From assembly GCF_030825805.1 (NCBI RefSeq), contig NZ_JAPJPF010000028.1:1-23866 (forward strand): 23,866 nt of DNA, read 5' to 3'. The position numbers and the translations under genes were made by a program. Shown here piece by piece: positions 17,649 through 23,866 of this stretch (positions within the stretch are counted from its first letter, which is position 1; each line of letters begins with the position of its first letter). This DNA comes from Streptococcus sp. Its GTDB lineage: Bacteria; Bacillota; Bacilli; Lactobacillales; Streptococcaceae. The notes beneath the pieces were generated by a model. The model saw only the letters and a list, made by a program, of their open reading frames with translations. It was not told where the DNA came from and made no database searches.

Positions 17649-17721
17649 GTCCCCCCTTAAAAAATAATCGTTATAGAGTTACAAAGAACTGGTAGATGCT
17701 TTCTACCACCTTATCGGGACC
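17649..17721 (-). promoter_or_regulatory. SMK box (SAM-III) riboswitch of metK
   Basis: The minus-strand leader has the SMK arrangement. GTCCCGAT (17720-17713) can pair with the GGGAC end of the Shine-Dalgarno run (17653-17649). A stem GGTAG...CTACC follows AAGGT, then CAG, the conserved CTTTGTAAC, a linker and AAGGGGGGAC. SAM binding favours the pairing that hides the ribosome site. This class is known from metK of Lactobacillales, the same gene as here. Confidence 0.88.
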
Positions 17722-17734
17722 ATATAACTAAACT

Positions 17735-17740
17735 ATTATA
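17735..17740 (-). promoter_or_regulatory. metK promoter -10 (extended)
   Basis: On the minus strand TGA-TATAAT is a consensus extended -10. No clear -35 is visible. A start near 17728 would begin just ahead of the SMK box. Confidence 0.6.
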
Positions 17741-17771
17741 TCACGATTTTGCACCAATATTCCTATTTTTA

Positions 17772-17805
17772 TAAAAAGAAAAAGATATAGTTTGAAACTA
17801 TATCT
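17772..17805 (-). terminator. Terminator of the small membrane protein gene
   Basis: On the minus strand AGATATAGTTT pairs with AAACTATATCT (17805-17783), followed by TTTTCTTTTTAT. It lies 32 bp after the stop at 17838 and separates this gene from the metK promoter. Confidence 0.82.
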
Positions 17806-17837
17806 CTTGTAGTTAAACCGCTATCCATCCCTAGTCC

Positions 17838-18296
17838 TTACAGTAGCAAGGTCCCTATTAAGACAAGGATAGTGGAAATGATAGATGGAATTCGAAATAG
17901 AAACCAATCCGGATCACCAGCTAAAAACATAGAGATGAAAAAGAAAGCTACAGAGACAAATAGAATCTCCTTACTGGCGAATATCCTTCCAATGCCAAGC
18001 AGGACTGTGGCAATAATATAAGAAATCAGATGTAATCCCAAAAAGAATAGGAAGGCAATTGCCCATCCTCCTACCATCAGAGCACTGCCTATAAACAGTC
18101 CATGATAGCCGATGTTTAGGAGAAATACAAAAGTTAGAAGCCCTGTATTAGGAGCAGGTTTTTCTACACCTGGTGCCATCATAGGTGGCTGAACTGGTTT
18201 TTCTGGACCTTGTTCCATCGTTGGTGACTGAACAACCCCCTCAGGTATATTATTATGCTCTTGGTTTGATTGATACTTTGGATCTTGATCTGTCAT
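17838..18296 (-). CDS. Small membrane protein with Pro/Gln-rich N-terminus, unknown function
   Basis: I do not recognise this 152-residue protein. The first 50 residues are hydrophilic and probably disordered, rich in Pro, Gln, Glu and Asn. They hold a loose repeat around PTMEQGPEKPVQPP and MMAPGVEKPAP. The rest is hydrophobic with about four segments (51-70, 74-100, 108-125 and 133-152), the last ending in the membrane at ILVLIGTLLL. There is no signal peptide in front of the disordered part, so the N-terminus is likely cytoplasmic. A GAGGA ribosome site precedes the ATG, and the gene has its own promoter-like TATAAT and terminator. It diverges from the amino acid ABC operon. Confidence 0.75.
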   Translation of the reverse strand: MTDQDPKYQSNQEHNNIPEGVVQSPTMEQGPEKPVQPPMMAPGVEKPAPNTGLLTFVFLLNIGYHGLFIGSALMVGGWAIAFLFFLGLHLISYIIATVLLGIGRIFASKEILFVSVAFFFISMFLAGDPDWFLFRIPSIISTILVLIGTLLL

Positions 18297-18347
18297 CTTT
18301 ATCCATCCTCTTTTACAAGCTTAAGTTATTTGGCGTTTCTTACTCCT

Positions 18348-18353
18348 ATTATA
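18348..18353 (-). promoter_or_regulatory. -10 of the small membrane protein gene
   Basis: A consensus TATAAT on the minus strand lies about 50 bp before the ATG at 18296. No good -35 is visible, so confidence is modest. Confidence 0.45.
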
Positions 18354-18389
18354 CCGCATTTGATGATTCATTTCATCGGCTATGATGAG

Positions 18390-18423
18390 TGATAAATTTT
18401 ATCTATCAGCTTGATAAATTATC
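18390..18423 (+). promoter_or_regulatory. Tandem GATAA/TTATC palindromes upstream of the ABC operon
   Basis: Two perfect odd-centred palindromes occur: GATAAA-T-TTTATC (18391-18403) and GATAA-A-TTATC (18413-18423). Their centres are 21 bp apart, two helical turns. They also carry a direct repeat TGATAAATT (18390-18398 and 18412-18420). They end about 29 bp upstream of the putative -10 of the ABC operon, a suitable position for an activator or repressor. The cognate protein is not known. Confidence 0.5.
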
Positions 18424-18449
18424 CATATTATTCAAATGATTTTTTTCGT

Positions 18450-18457
18450 GTTACAAT
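18450..18457 (+). promoter_or_regulatory. ABC operon promoter -10 (extended)
   Basis: TGT-TACAAT is an extended -10 (TACAAT 18452-18457). The -35 region is poor, which fits dependence on the upstream palindromes but does not prove it. Confidence 0.5.
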
Positions 18458-18529
18458 GACTGTATTATTTTCTAATCAGTAAGGTAGCATTTCTTTTTTC
18501 CTTGCTCATTAGAGAGGAGGAAATCATTT

Positions 18530-19210
18530 TTGGATTGGTCAATTGTTGAACAATATTTTCCACTCTACCAGCAGGCCTTTTTCTTGACCTTTCACATTGC
18601 TGTATGGGGGATTTTAGGTTCATTTCTTTTAGGACTGATTGTCAGTATCATCCGACATTATCGTCTACCGATTTTAAGTCAACTAGCTGGTTGTTACATC
18701 GAACTTTCTCGAAATACACCGCTCTTGATTCAGCTCTTCTTCCTCTACTTTGGCTTACCAAGGATAGGTATCGTCCTTTCTTCAGAAGTCTGTGCAACCA
18801 TTGGTCTCATCTTTTTAGGGGGTTCCTATATGGCTGAGTCCTTCCGAAGCGGTCTAGAAGCTGTCAGTCAAACTCAGCATGAAATCGGTCTCTCCATTGG
18901 GCTAACACCTAGACAGGTCTTTCGCTATGTGATCCTACCACAAGCGACCGCAGTGGCTCTGCCTTCCTTTAGTGCCAATGTCATTTTCCTGATTAAAGAG
19001 ACCTCTGTATTCTCTGTTGTCGCTTTAGCTGACCTCATGTATGTCGCAAAAGATTTGATCGGACTCTATTACGAGACAGATATCGCCCTGACCATGTTGG
19101 TCATTGCCTATCTGCTTCTCTTACTACCGATTTCACTTCTCTTTAGTTGGATAGAAAGGAGATTACGCCATGCAGGATTCGGGAATCCAAGTACTCTTTC
19201 AGGGAAATAA
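18530..19210 (+). CDS. Polar amino acid ABC transporter permease 1
   Basis: A 226-residue HisM/GlnP-type permease of an ABC amino acid importer. It has about five transmembrane segments (about 16-40, 58-75, 84-105, 150-175, 185-205). The cytoplasmic EAA loop that docks on the ATPase is visible as EIGLSIGLTPRQVFRYVILPQA (about 117-138). The N-terminal segment ELSRNTPLLIQLFFLYFGLP is typical of the family. Translation begins at TTG (18530), supported by GGAGG nine bases upstream and by the MDWSIVEQY opening I recall from pneumococcal homologues. The 3' end overlaps the next permease by 41 bp. It is the first gene of a four-gene importer operon; the substrate is inferred from the binding protein. 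Confidence 0.92.
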   Translation: MDWSIVEQYFPLYQQAFFLTFHIAVWGILGSFLLGLIVSIIRHYRLPILSQLAGCYIELSRNTPLLIQLFFLYFGLPRIGIVLSSEVCATIGLIFLGGSYMAESFRSGLEAVSQTQHEIGLSIGLTPRQVFRYVILPQATAVALPSFSANVIFLIKETSVFSVVALADLMYVAKDLIGLYYETDIALTMLVIAYLLLLLPISLLFSWIERRLRHAGFGNPSTLSGK

Positions 19211-19847
19211 TCTCCTTCGGATACTCCAAGGCTTGGGCGTGACCATTGGGATTTCCATTATCTCTGTCTTCCTATCCATGATCCTTGGAACCCTACTTGG
19301 AATCGTCATGACTTCTCATTCAAAAGTCATTCGTCTGCTCACTCGCTTTTATCTGGAATTCATTCGGATCATGCCCCAGTTGGTCTTGCTCTTTATCGTA
19401 TATTTCGGTTTGGCCCGCAATTTCAACATAAACATTTCTGGTGAAAGTTCAGCCATTATCGTCTTTACCCTTTGGGGAACGGCTGAGATGGGGGATTTGG
19501 TTCGAGGGGCCATCACTTCTCTTCCAAAACACCAGTTTGAAAGTGGACAAGCCTTAGGATTAAGCAAGGTTCAACTATACCGCTACATTATCATCCCACA
19601 GGTTCTCAGACGATTGCTTCCACAAGCTATTAACCTGATTACCCGTATGATTAAGACAACCTCCTTAGTGGTCCTCATCGGGGTTGTAGAAGTTACCAAG
19701 GTCGGCCAACAAATCATCGATAGCAACCGCCTGACCATCCCAACCGCTTCTTTTTGGATTTATGGAACCATTTTAGTCTTGTACTTTATCATCTGCTTCC
19801 CTATTTCCAAATTAGCAGGACAGTTAGAAAACCATTGGAGGAATTAA
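19170..19847 (+). CDS. Polar amino acid ABC transporter permease 2
   Basis: A 225-residue partner permease, so the importer is a heterodimer in the membrane. It shows the same architecture: hydrophobic segments at about 20-45, 58-78, 88-105, 150-170 and 190-215. The EAA loop reads SGQALGLSKVQLYRYIIIPQVLRRLLPQ (about 124-151). The start ATG at 19170 lies inside the end of the upstream permease gene and has AAAGGAG at the right distance. The 41-bp overlap implies tight translational coupling and equal stoichiometry. It ends one base before the ATPase start. Confidence 0.92.
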   Translation: MQDSGIQVLFQGNNLLRILQGLGVTIGISIISVFLSMILGTLLGIVMTSHSKVIRLLTRFYLEFIRIMPQLVLLFIVYFGLARNFNINISGESSAIIVFTLWGTAEMGDLVRGAITSLPKHQFESGQALGLSKVQLYRYIIIPQVLRRLLPQAINLITRMIKTTSLVVLIGVVEVTKVGQQIIDSNRLTIPTASFWIYGTILVLYFIICFPISKLAGQLENHWRN

Positions 19848-19848
19848 T

Positions 19849-20607
19849 ATGTCTGAAACCATTTTAGAAATCAAAGACCTAAAAAAATCCTTTGGAGACA
19901 CTCCTATCCTCCAAGGCCTTTCGCTCAAGGTTCAAAAAGGGGAGGTCGTGGTGGTCTTGGGGCCTTCTGGTTGTGGTAAGAGTACCCTCCTTCGTTGTAT
20001 CAATGGCTTAGAAACTATCCAAGCTGGCGATATCCTATTGGATGGTCAATCCATAACCAAAAACCAAAAAGACTTCCATCTGGTCCGCCAAAAGATTGGG
20101 ATGGTCTTCCAAAGTTATGAACTCTTCCCCCATTTAGACGTCCTCCAAAACTTGATTCTTGGTCCTACAAAAGCTCAAGGACGAGCTAAAGAGGAAGTCA
20201 TCAAGGAAGCAGAAGAGTTACTGGAACGGGTCGGTCTCTTGGAGAAGAAACATAGCTACGCAAGGCAATTGTCTGGTGGACAGAAGCAACGGGTAGCCAT
20301 CGTCCGCTCCCTCCTCATGCATCCAGAAATTATCCTCTTCGATGAAGTGACAGCCTCTCTAGACCCTGAGATGGTCCGGGAAGTCCTAGAACTCATCAAC
20401 GACCTGGCCCAAGAAGGACGGACCATGATTCTGGTGACCCACGAGTTACAGTTCGCACAAGCCATTGCCGATCGGATCATTTTCTTGGATCAGGGCAAAA
20501 TTGCCGAAGAAGGAAGTGCTCACTCCTTCTTTACCAACCCACAAACCCAACGAGCACAAGAATTTTTAAATGTATTTGACTTTAGCCAATTTGGCTCATA
20601 TCTATAA
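19849..20607 (+). CDS. Polar amino acid ABC transporter ATP-binding protein
   Basis: A 252-residue GlnQ/HisP-type ATPase that powers the importer. Motifs are Walker A GPSGCGKST (38-46), Q-loop VFQSYELFPH (86-95), signature LSGGQKQR (141-148), Walker B IILFDE (161-166) with D-loop ASLDPE, and switch histidine His198 in VTHE. The ribosome site GGAGGAA ends the upstream permease gene. There is a one-base gap to that gene and 11 bp to the lipoprotein gene. No extra regulatory domain is present at the C-terminus. Confidence 0.95.
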   Translation: MSETILEIKDLKKSFGDTPILQGLSLKVQKGEVVVVLGPSGCGKSTLLRCINGLETIQAGDILLDGQSITKNQKDFHLVRQKIGMVFQSYELFPHLDVLQNLILGPTKAQGRAKEEVIKEAEELLERVGLLEKKHSYARQLSGGQKQRVAIVRSLLMHPEIILFDEVTASLDPEMVREVLELINDLAQEGRTMILVTHELQFAQAIADRIIFLDQGKIAEEGSAHSFFTNPQTQRAQEFLNVFDFSQFGSYL

Positions 20608-20618
20608 AGGAGATTTTT

Positions 20619-21476
20619 ATGAAATTCATTAAACCAATTTTAGTTCTTTTTACCTTCGCTCTCGCTTTGCTCTTTATCACTGCATGTGGCTCTAGCAAGT
20701 CATCATCTTCTTCTACCGGCTCTAAAGCACGTACCATTGAAGAAATCAAGAAAAGTGGCGAGCTTCGTATCGCAGTCTTTGGAGACAAAAAACCTTTTGG
20801 TTATGTTGATAATGATGGATCCTACCAAGGTTACGATATCGAACTAGGAAACCAATTAGCTAAAGACCTTGGTGTCAAACCGAAATATGTATCAGTGGAT
20901 GCAGCTAACCGTGCGGAATACTTGATCTCCAATAAAGTGGATATCACATTAGCCAACTTCACCGTAACAGATGAGCGTAAGAAACAAGTAGACTTTGCCC
21001 TTCCTTACATGAAGGTTTCACTCGGTGTGGTGTCTCCTAAAGATAAGGTCATCACAGATGTGAAACAATTGGAAGGAAAAACCTTGATCGTAACCAAGGG
21101 AACTACTGCTGAAACCTACTTTGAAAAGAACCATCCAGAAGTAAAACTTCAAAAATATGACCAATACAGCGATGCCTATCAAGCTCTCCTAGATGGACGT
21201 GGCGATGCCTTCTCAACAGACAACACAGAAGTCCTTGCTTGGGCCCTTGAAAACAAAGGATACGAAGTTGGAATTACTTCACTTGGTAATCCAGATACTA
21301 TTGCACCAGCGGTTCAAAAAGGAAACAAAGAACTCCTCGATTTCATTAACGATGACATTCAAAAGCTTGGAAAAGAGAACTTCTTCCACAAAGCTTACGA
21401 AAAAACTCTTCACCCAACCTACGGCGATGCTGCAAAAGCAGATGACCTCGTTGTTGAAGGTGGCGAAGTGAAATAA
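20619..21476 (+). CDS. Amino acid ABC transporter substrate-binding lipoprotein, probably cysteine-type
   Basis: A 285-residue family 3 solute-binding protein. The type II signal peptide ends in the lipobox ITAC with lipidated Cys23, followed by a Ser-rich linker (24-36). The mature domain begins GELRIAVFGDKKPFGYVD and includes GYDIELGNQLAKDLG, ANRAEYLISNKVDITLANFT and ERKKQVDFALPYMKV. These resemble the cysteine-binding protein CjaA of Campylobacter and its pneumococcal relatives, so cysteine or a close analogue is the best guess for the whole operon. Glutamine or another polar amino acid is not excluded. It follows the ATPase by 11 bp with AAAGGAG and ends at a strong terminator. Confidence 0.9.
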   Translation: MKFIKPILVLFTFALALLFITACGSSKSSSSSTGSKARTIEEIKKSGELRIAVFGDKKPFGYVDNDGSYQGYDIELGNQLAKDLGVKPKYVSVDAANRAEYLISNKVDITLANFTVTDERKKQVDFALPYMKVSLGVVSPKDKVITDVKQLEGKTLIVTKGTTAETYFEKNHPEVKLQKYDQYSDAYQALLDGRGDAFSTDNTEVLAWALENKGYEVGITSLGNPDTIAPAVQKGNKELLDFINDDIQKLGKENFFHKAYEKTLHPTYGDAAKADDLVVEGGEVK

Positions 21477-21483
21477 CAAATAA

Positions 21484-21515
21484 AGACTCTATCACAATGA
21501 TAGAGCCTTTTTTCT
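21484..21515 (+). terminator. Terminator of the ABC importer operon
   Basis: CTCTATCA-CAA-TGATAGAG (21487-21505) is followed by CCTTTTTT. On the minus strand the same hairpin is followed only by TCTTTATTTG, so it could also serve the convergent membrane-protein gene, but less well. Confidence 0.88.
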
Positions 21516-21517
21516 TG

Positions 21518-23011
21518 TCAAAAACTATTTTCCTTAGTATCCTTTGGTCGTTTCACCCAAAAGAAAGCACCCAGTAGGACATCGATGGCTAAACAGAAAG
21601 AGAGGACCTGTAGTGGCCACAGCAAGCCATAAACAGCTGATAGACCGTTGAAAATACATGCTGATGCCCAAAGTAGTCGAGAATCTATCGCCAAAGCGAA
21701 CTGGGTTGAGACAAAGCCGATGGTGAATAGGATCAAATGGATACTCGTTGCATAAAAAATCATGAAGGCAAAAGTGCCGGTCAAGATGAGTCCGACGAAG
21801 CCCAAGCCATAATAAGTAAGACCGAGCCATTTTGGAAGAGCAAAGAGATAGGAATAAGGAGACGATGCATTTTCTTCCTTGCTTAAGTTCCTGTTAAGGG
21901 GCTCTCTAGATGTCTCAAGTGACTGCTGGCTATTGTTGTCTTGCTCAACTGTCACATCCACTGTAGGCCTTTCCTGCCAAGCCACTAAGCCCTTTGTTAC
22001 GACTCTTTCACTTCTATCACTCGATTGGTTCCCAAATAACATAACAAGAGGAGCGATGACTAATTTTTCTTTCATCAAGACGAATACATTAGGATAGCCA
22101 TATCGTTTTGGGTAAGAAAGTAAATCGGATAATAAGGAAGAAGATTCCTTATTTCCGGAGCTCACTTCATCCGAACCTCTTTGACTTTCTAACTGCTCAG
22201 CTGCCTCTTCTTCATCTCCACATGCAGCACCTTCTTGGTCCGAAAGGGCGCTTGACCGAGCCCCAAAGAGCTTCTGCAAACTTTCCTTCTGTCTATATAC
22301 CAGGTAAAGAGAAATAACAGAATGGTAAAAAGGAATGGGTGAAGTCGTCTTTAAAACGAGGAGATCTATCAAAACAGAAGGAAGATAGTAACAAGCATAA
22401 AGGCAACTGAGCACAAATAGAACCTTCTGACTCTTAATGACAAAGAAACTGGACAACAAGATGACTAGCAGGACTTCTTGGTCCACTCCTTCAAACAATC
22501 TCCAGTAAAAGTCAGATTTTGAATGATCCAATATAGTCCACAAGCGTAAGACAACAGGAATCCGATCTACCAATTGTAAGATACTAATCCCAAAGGAAAC
22601 CAACGGAACGATTGGATACCAGGTTCCTTCCTGACCAACCAAAGAACGAAGACGAGGCCACTCCACCTTATTGATCATTATCAGGACAATGGCTAAGGTT
22701 GGAAGTTGAGAAAGTCTCATCACAACCTCCGTACCAAACAAAGCAATAGGAACCTCTTGTGGCCAAAAGATGCTGAGAACTAGGAAGAGAGCATATATAA
22801 GAAGCCCTTCCTGCTTCCCCTGGTCTTTCCAGATTTTTACTGTGAGAAAGACTTGAATAAGTAGCCATAAAAGAATCTGAAGGATTGACAACCAGATGAT
22901 AGGGGGATTCTCTCCATTTCCAGGCTCTCCGGATAAGATCATAAATACTTGAAAAAGAGCTCCAAGAACCTGGACTAGTAAGAGAATGAGGTAGCAAATT
23001 TTACGGTTCAT
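21518..23011 (-). CDS. Large membrane protein of unknown function with acidic central region
   Basis: I do not recognise this 497-residue protein. The N-terminal half (about 5-240) has seven or eight hydrophobic segments. A hydrophilic region follows (about 242-395), with a Ser/Glu/Asp/Gln-rich low-complexity part (about 252-295, including GDEEEAAEQLESQRG). The C-terminus has four further hydrophobic segments (about 400-487). There is no signal peptide beyond the first helix, no catalytic motif and no transporter signature that I can name. I start at the ATG at 23011, six bases after AAGGAG. An adjacent in-frame GTG at 23014 would be only three bases from it. It follows the deaminase gene by about 90 bp with no obvious terminator, so they may be co-transcribed. 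Confidence 0.75.
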   Translation of the reverse strand: MNRKICYLILLLVQVLGALFQVFMILSGEPGNGENPPIIWLSILQILLWLLIQVFLTVKIWKDQGKQEGLLIYALFLVLSIFWPQEVPIALFGTEVVMRLSQLPTLAIVLIMINKVEWPRLRSLVGQEGTWYPIVPLVSFGISILQLVDRIPVVLRLWTILDHSKSDFYWRLFEGVDQEVLLVILLSSFFVIKSQKVLFVLSCLYACYYLPSVLIDLLVLKTTSPIPFYHSVISLYLVYRQKESLQKLFGARSSALSDQEGAACGDEEEAAEQLESQRGSDEVSSGNKESSSLLSDLLSYPKRYGYPNVFVLMKEKLVIAPLVMLFGNQSSDRSERVVTKGLVAWQERPTVDVTVEQDNNSQQSLETSREPLNRNLSKEENASSPYSYLFALPKWLGLTYYGLGFVGLILTGTFAFMIFYATSIHLILFTIGFVSTQFALAIDSRLLWASACIFNGLSAVYGLLWPLQVLSFCLAIDVLLGAFFWVKRPKDTKENSF

Positions 23012-23102
23012 CACAATCTCCTTCCTCTAGACGAATCAGTGAAGCGTGAACTCAAAAACGAGCTTTCTTTTTAATTGTAGCTAGTGAGACAACAAGCCAT
23101 TC

Positions 23103-23570
23103 TTAAATAAAGTCTGCCTCTGCAATAGCTTCTTTAACCACTTCCAATGGAAGATGGACTAGCTCTACTTCTTTTTCACGGTAGAGATACTCGGCATACT
23201 CATCGATGCGGTATTGATGGATATAAACAACCCGCTTGCAACCAACTTGAAGTAGCTGCTTGGTACAATTGAGGCAAGGGAAATGGGTCACATAGGCTGT
23301 GAAACCTTTGGGAATCCCCCGTTCCGCTCCCTGTAAAATCGCATTGACCTCTGCATGGAGGGTCCGGACACAATGCCCTTCCACCATGAGACAGTCATGA
23401 TCCAAGCAATGTTCTGTACCAGAGACAGAGCCATTGTAGCCCGTCGCAACCACCTTATGATCCTTGACCAATACAGCACCCACCTTGGCCCGCTTACAGG
23501 TTGCCCGATTCGATATTAACAAAGCCTGTGCCGCAAAATACTCATCCCAAGCTAATCGTTTATGTCCCAC
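23103..23570 (-). CDS. dCMP deaminase family protein (ComEB-like)
   Basis: A 155-residue cytidine/deoxycytidylate deaminase-fold protein. It probably converts dCMP to dUMP, feeding thymidylate synthesis. The zinc site is clear: His72-Ala-Glu74 in TLHAEVNA and Cys99/Cys102 in FPCLNC, with GYNG and further Cys/His in the GTEHCLDHDC stretch typical of the dCMP deaminase branch. I start at the GTG at 23570, preceded by AAGGAGG eight bases upstream. The ATG at 23609 would add 13 residues, but it overlaps the -10 TATAAT, so it is unlikely to be in the mRNA. ComEB is the B. subtilis relative from the comE operon; here no competence genes are adjacent. Confidence 0.88.
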   Translation of the reverse strand: MGHKRLAWDEYFAAQALLISNRATCKRAKVGAVLVKDHKVVATGYNGSVSGTEHCLDHDCLMVEGHCVRTLHAEVNAILQGAERGIPKGFTAYVTHFPCLNCTKQLLQVGCKRVVYIHQYRIDEYAEYLYREKEVELVHLPLEVVKEAIAEADFI

Positions 23571-23607
23571 AGTCTTGTCCTCCTTCAAAAACCTTCTAAT
23601 TTTTTTC

Positions 23608-23616
23608 ATTATAGCA
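23608..23616 (-). promoter_or_regulatory. Promoter -10 of the deaminase gene
   Basis: On the minus strand TGC-TATAAT is a perfect extended -10 (TATAAT 23613-23608), predicting a start near 23601. Its last two bases plus the next G form the upstream ATG, so translation must begin further in, at the GTG with AAGGAGG. Confidence 0.7.
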
Positions 23617-23669
23617 CGAAATCAGCAAGAAAAAAAGATGACACTGTCACAGCCGATTCCTTCACTCAA

Positions 23670-23697
23670 AGAAAAAGAGATCCATGCGGATCTCTTT
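23670..23697 (-). terminator. Terminator after rplT
   Basis: On the minus strand AAAGAGATCC pairs with GGATCTCTTT (23697-23674) around a GCAT loop and continues into TTTTTC. It lies 5 bp after the rplT stop. Confidence 0.88.
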
Positions 23698-23702
23698 ATT
23701 AA

Positions 23703-23866
23703 TTATTTACCAAGTTTTGCTTTAGCTGCATCTGCAAGAGCTGTGAAAGCCGCTGCATCGTTAACAGCCAAGTCAGCAAGCATTTTACGGTTAACTTCGA
23801 TCTCAGCCAATTTCAAACCATGCATCAATTGTGAGTATGAAAGTCCGTTCAAACGAGCTGCCGCAT
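23703..23866 (-). CDS. rplT: 50S ribosomal protein L20, C-terminal part (gene runs off the window)
   Basis: The minus strand from the right edge reads 53 residues to a TAA at 23705-23703. They include [30 protein letters not shown] and a C-terminus AKAKLGK, the conserved C-terminal domain of L20. The full protein is about 119 residues, so a little under half is visible and the 5' end lies beyond 23866. L20 is an early assembly protein that binds 23S rRNA. The usual infC-rpmI-rplT order would place rpmI and infC outside the window to the right. The terminator directly downstream marks the end of that operon. Confidence 0.95.

Noticed and set aside
23015..23102. Possible terminator or promoter between the deaminase and the large membrane protein
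   Set aside because: CTCG-TTTT-TGAG is too short for a terminator, and the TACAAT there has no -35 or extended element.

Overview
The window reads as chromosomal DNA of an oral or mitis/sanguinis-group Streptococcus (Firmicutes, Lactobacillales). The support is a type II preQ1 riboswitch almost identical to the pneumococcal one, an SMK-box (SAM-III) leader on metK, a second MurA-type enzyme, a SpxR-family CBS-HotDog regulator, a streptococcal-type methionine aminopeptidase with a 27-residue insert, and a cysteine-type ABC operon like that of pneumococcus. The species cannot be fixed from the sequence alone. Base composition looks even, and I see no phage, transposase, CRISPR array or tRNA/rRNA gene. 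Most of the window is ordinary core genome.

Layout. Positions 1-52 hold the end of a repeat whose longer copy lies at 16265-16440. The block 63-5372 (all minus) is ligA, then a diacylglycerol-kinase-type lipid kinase, then intracellular pullulanase pulA. queT (5513-6022, minus) sits behind a preQ1-II riboswitch and diverges from a GtrA-family gene (6184-6621, plus). A bidirectional terminator separates gtrA from a MarR regulator plus a B3/4-domain protein (6677-7845, minus, ATGA overlap). A long minus-strand operon follows: murA paralogue, GNAT acetyltransferase, spxR, map and a YihY/BrkB membrane protein (12994 down to 7962), ending at a clear terminator.

Next comes the copper operon copY-copA-copZ (16146 down to 13232), with two cop boxes flanking its promoter. 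Then the repeat, metK behind an SMK box (17642 to 16452), and a small unknown membrane protein (17838-18296, minus). The only long plus-strand operon (18530-21476) encodes a complete polar amino acid ABC importer: two permeases, ATPase and lipoprotein. It is preceded by two GATAA/TTATC palindromes. It converges on an unrecognised 497-residue membrane protein (21518-23011, minus), with a dCMP-deaminase-family gene upstream (23103-23570) and the 3' end of rplT at the right edge.

Control is the best-documented aspect. Two translational riboswitches that mask the Shine-Dalgarno (preQ1-II, SMK) are both present. There are also a copper repressor with a two-box operator and a MarR protein with an inverted repeat on its own -35. 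Several starts deserve correction from promoter or ribosome-site evidence (dCMP deaminase, murA, copZ, the 497-residue protein). I found no convincing undescribed multi-gene system. The least explained items are the repeat element, the 497-residue membrane protein, the MarR/B3-4 pair and the tandem palindromes.
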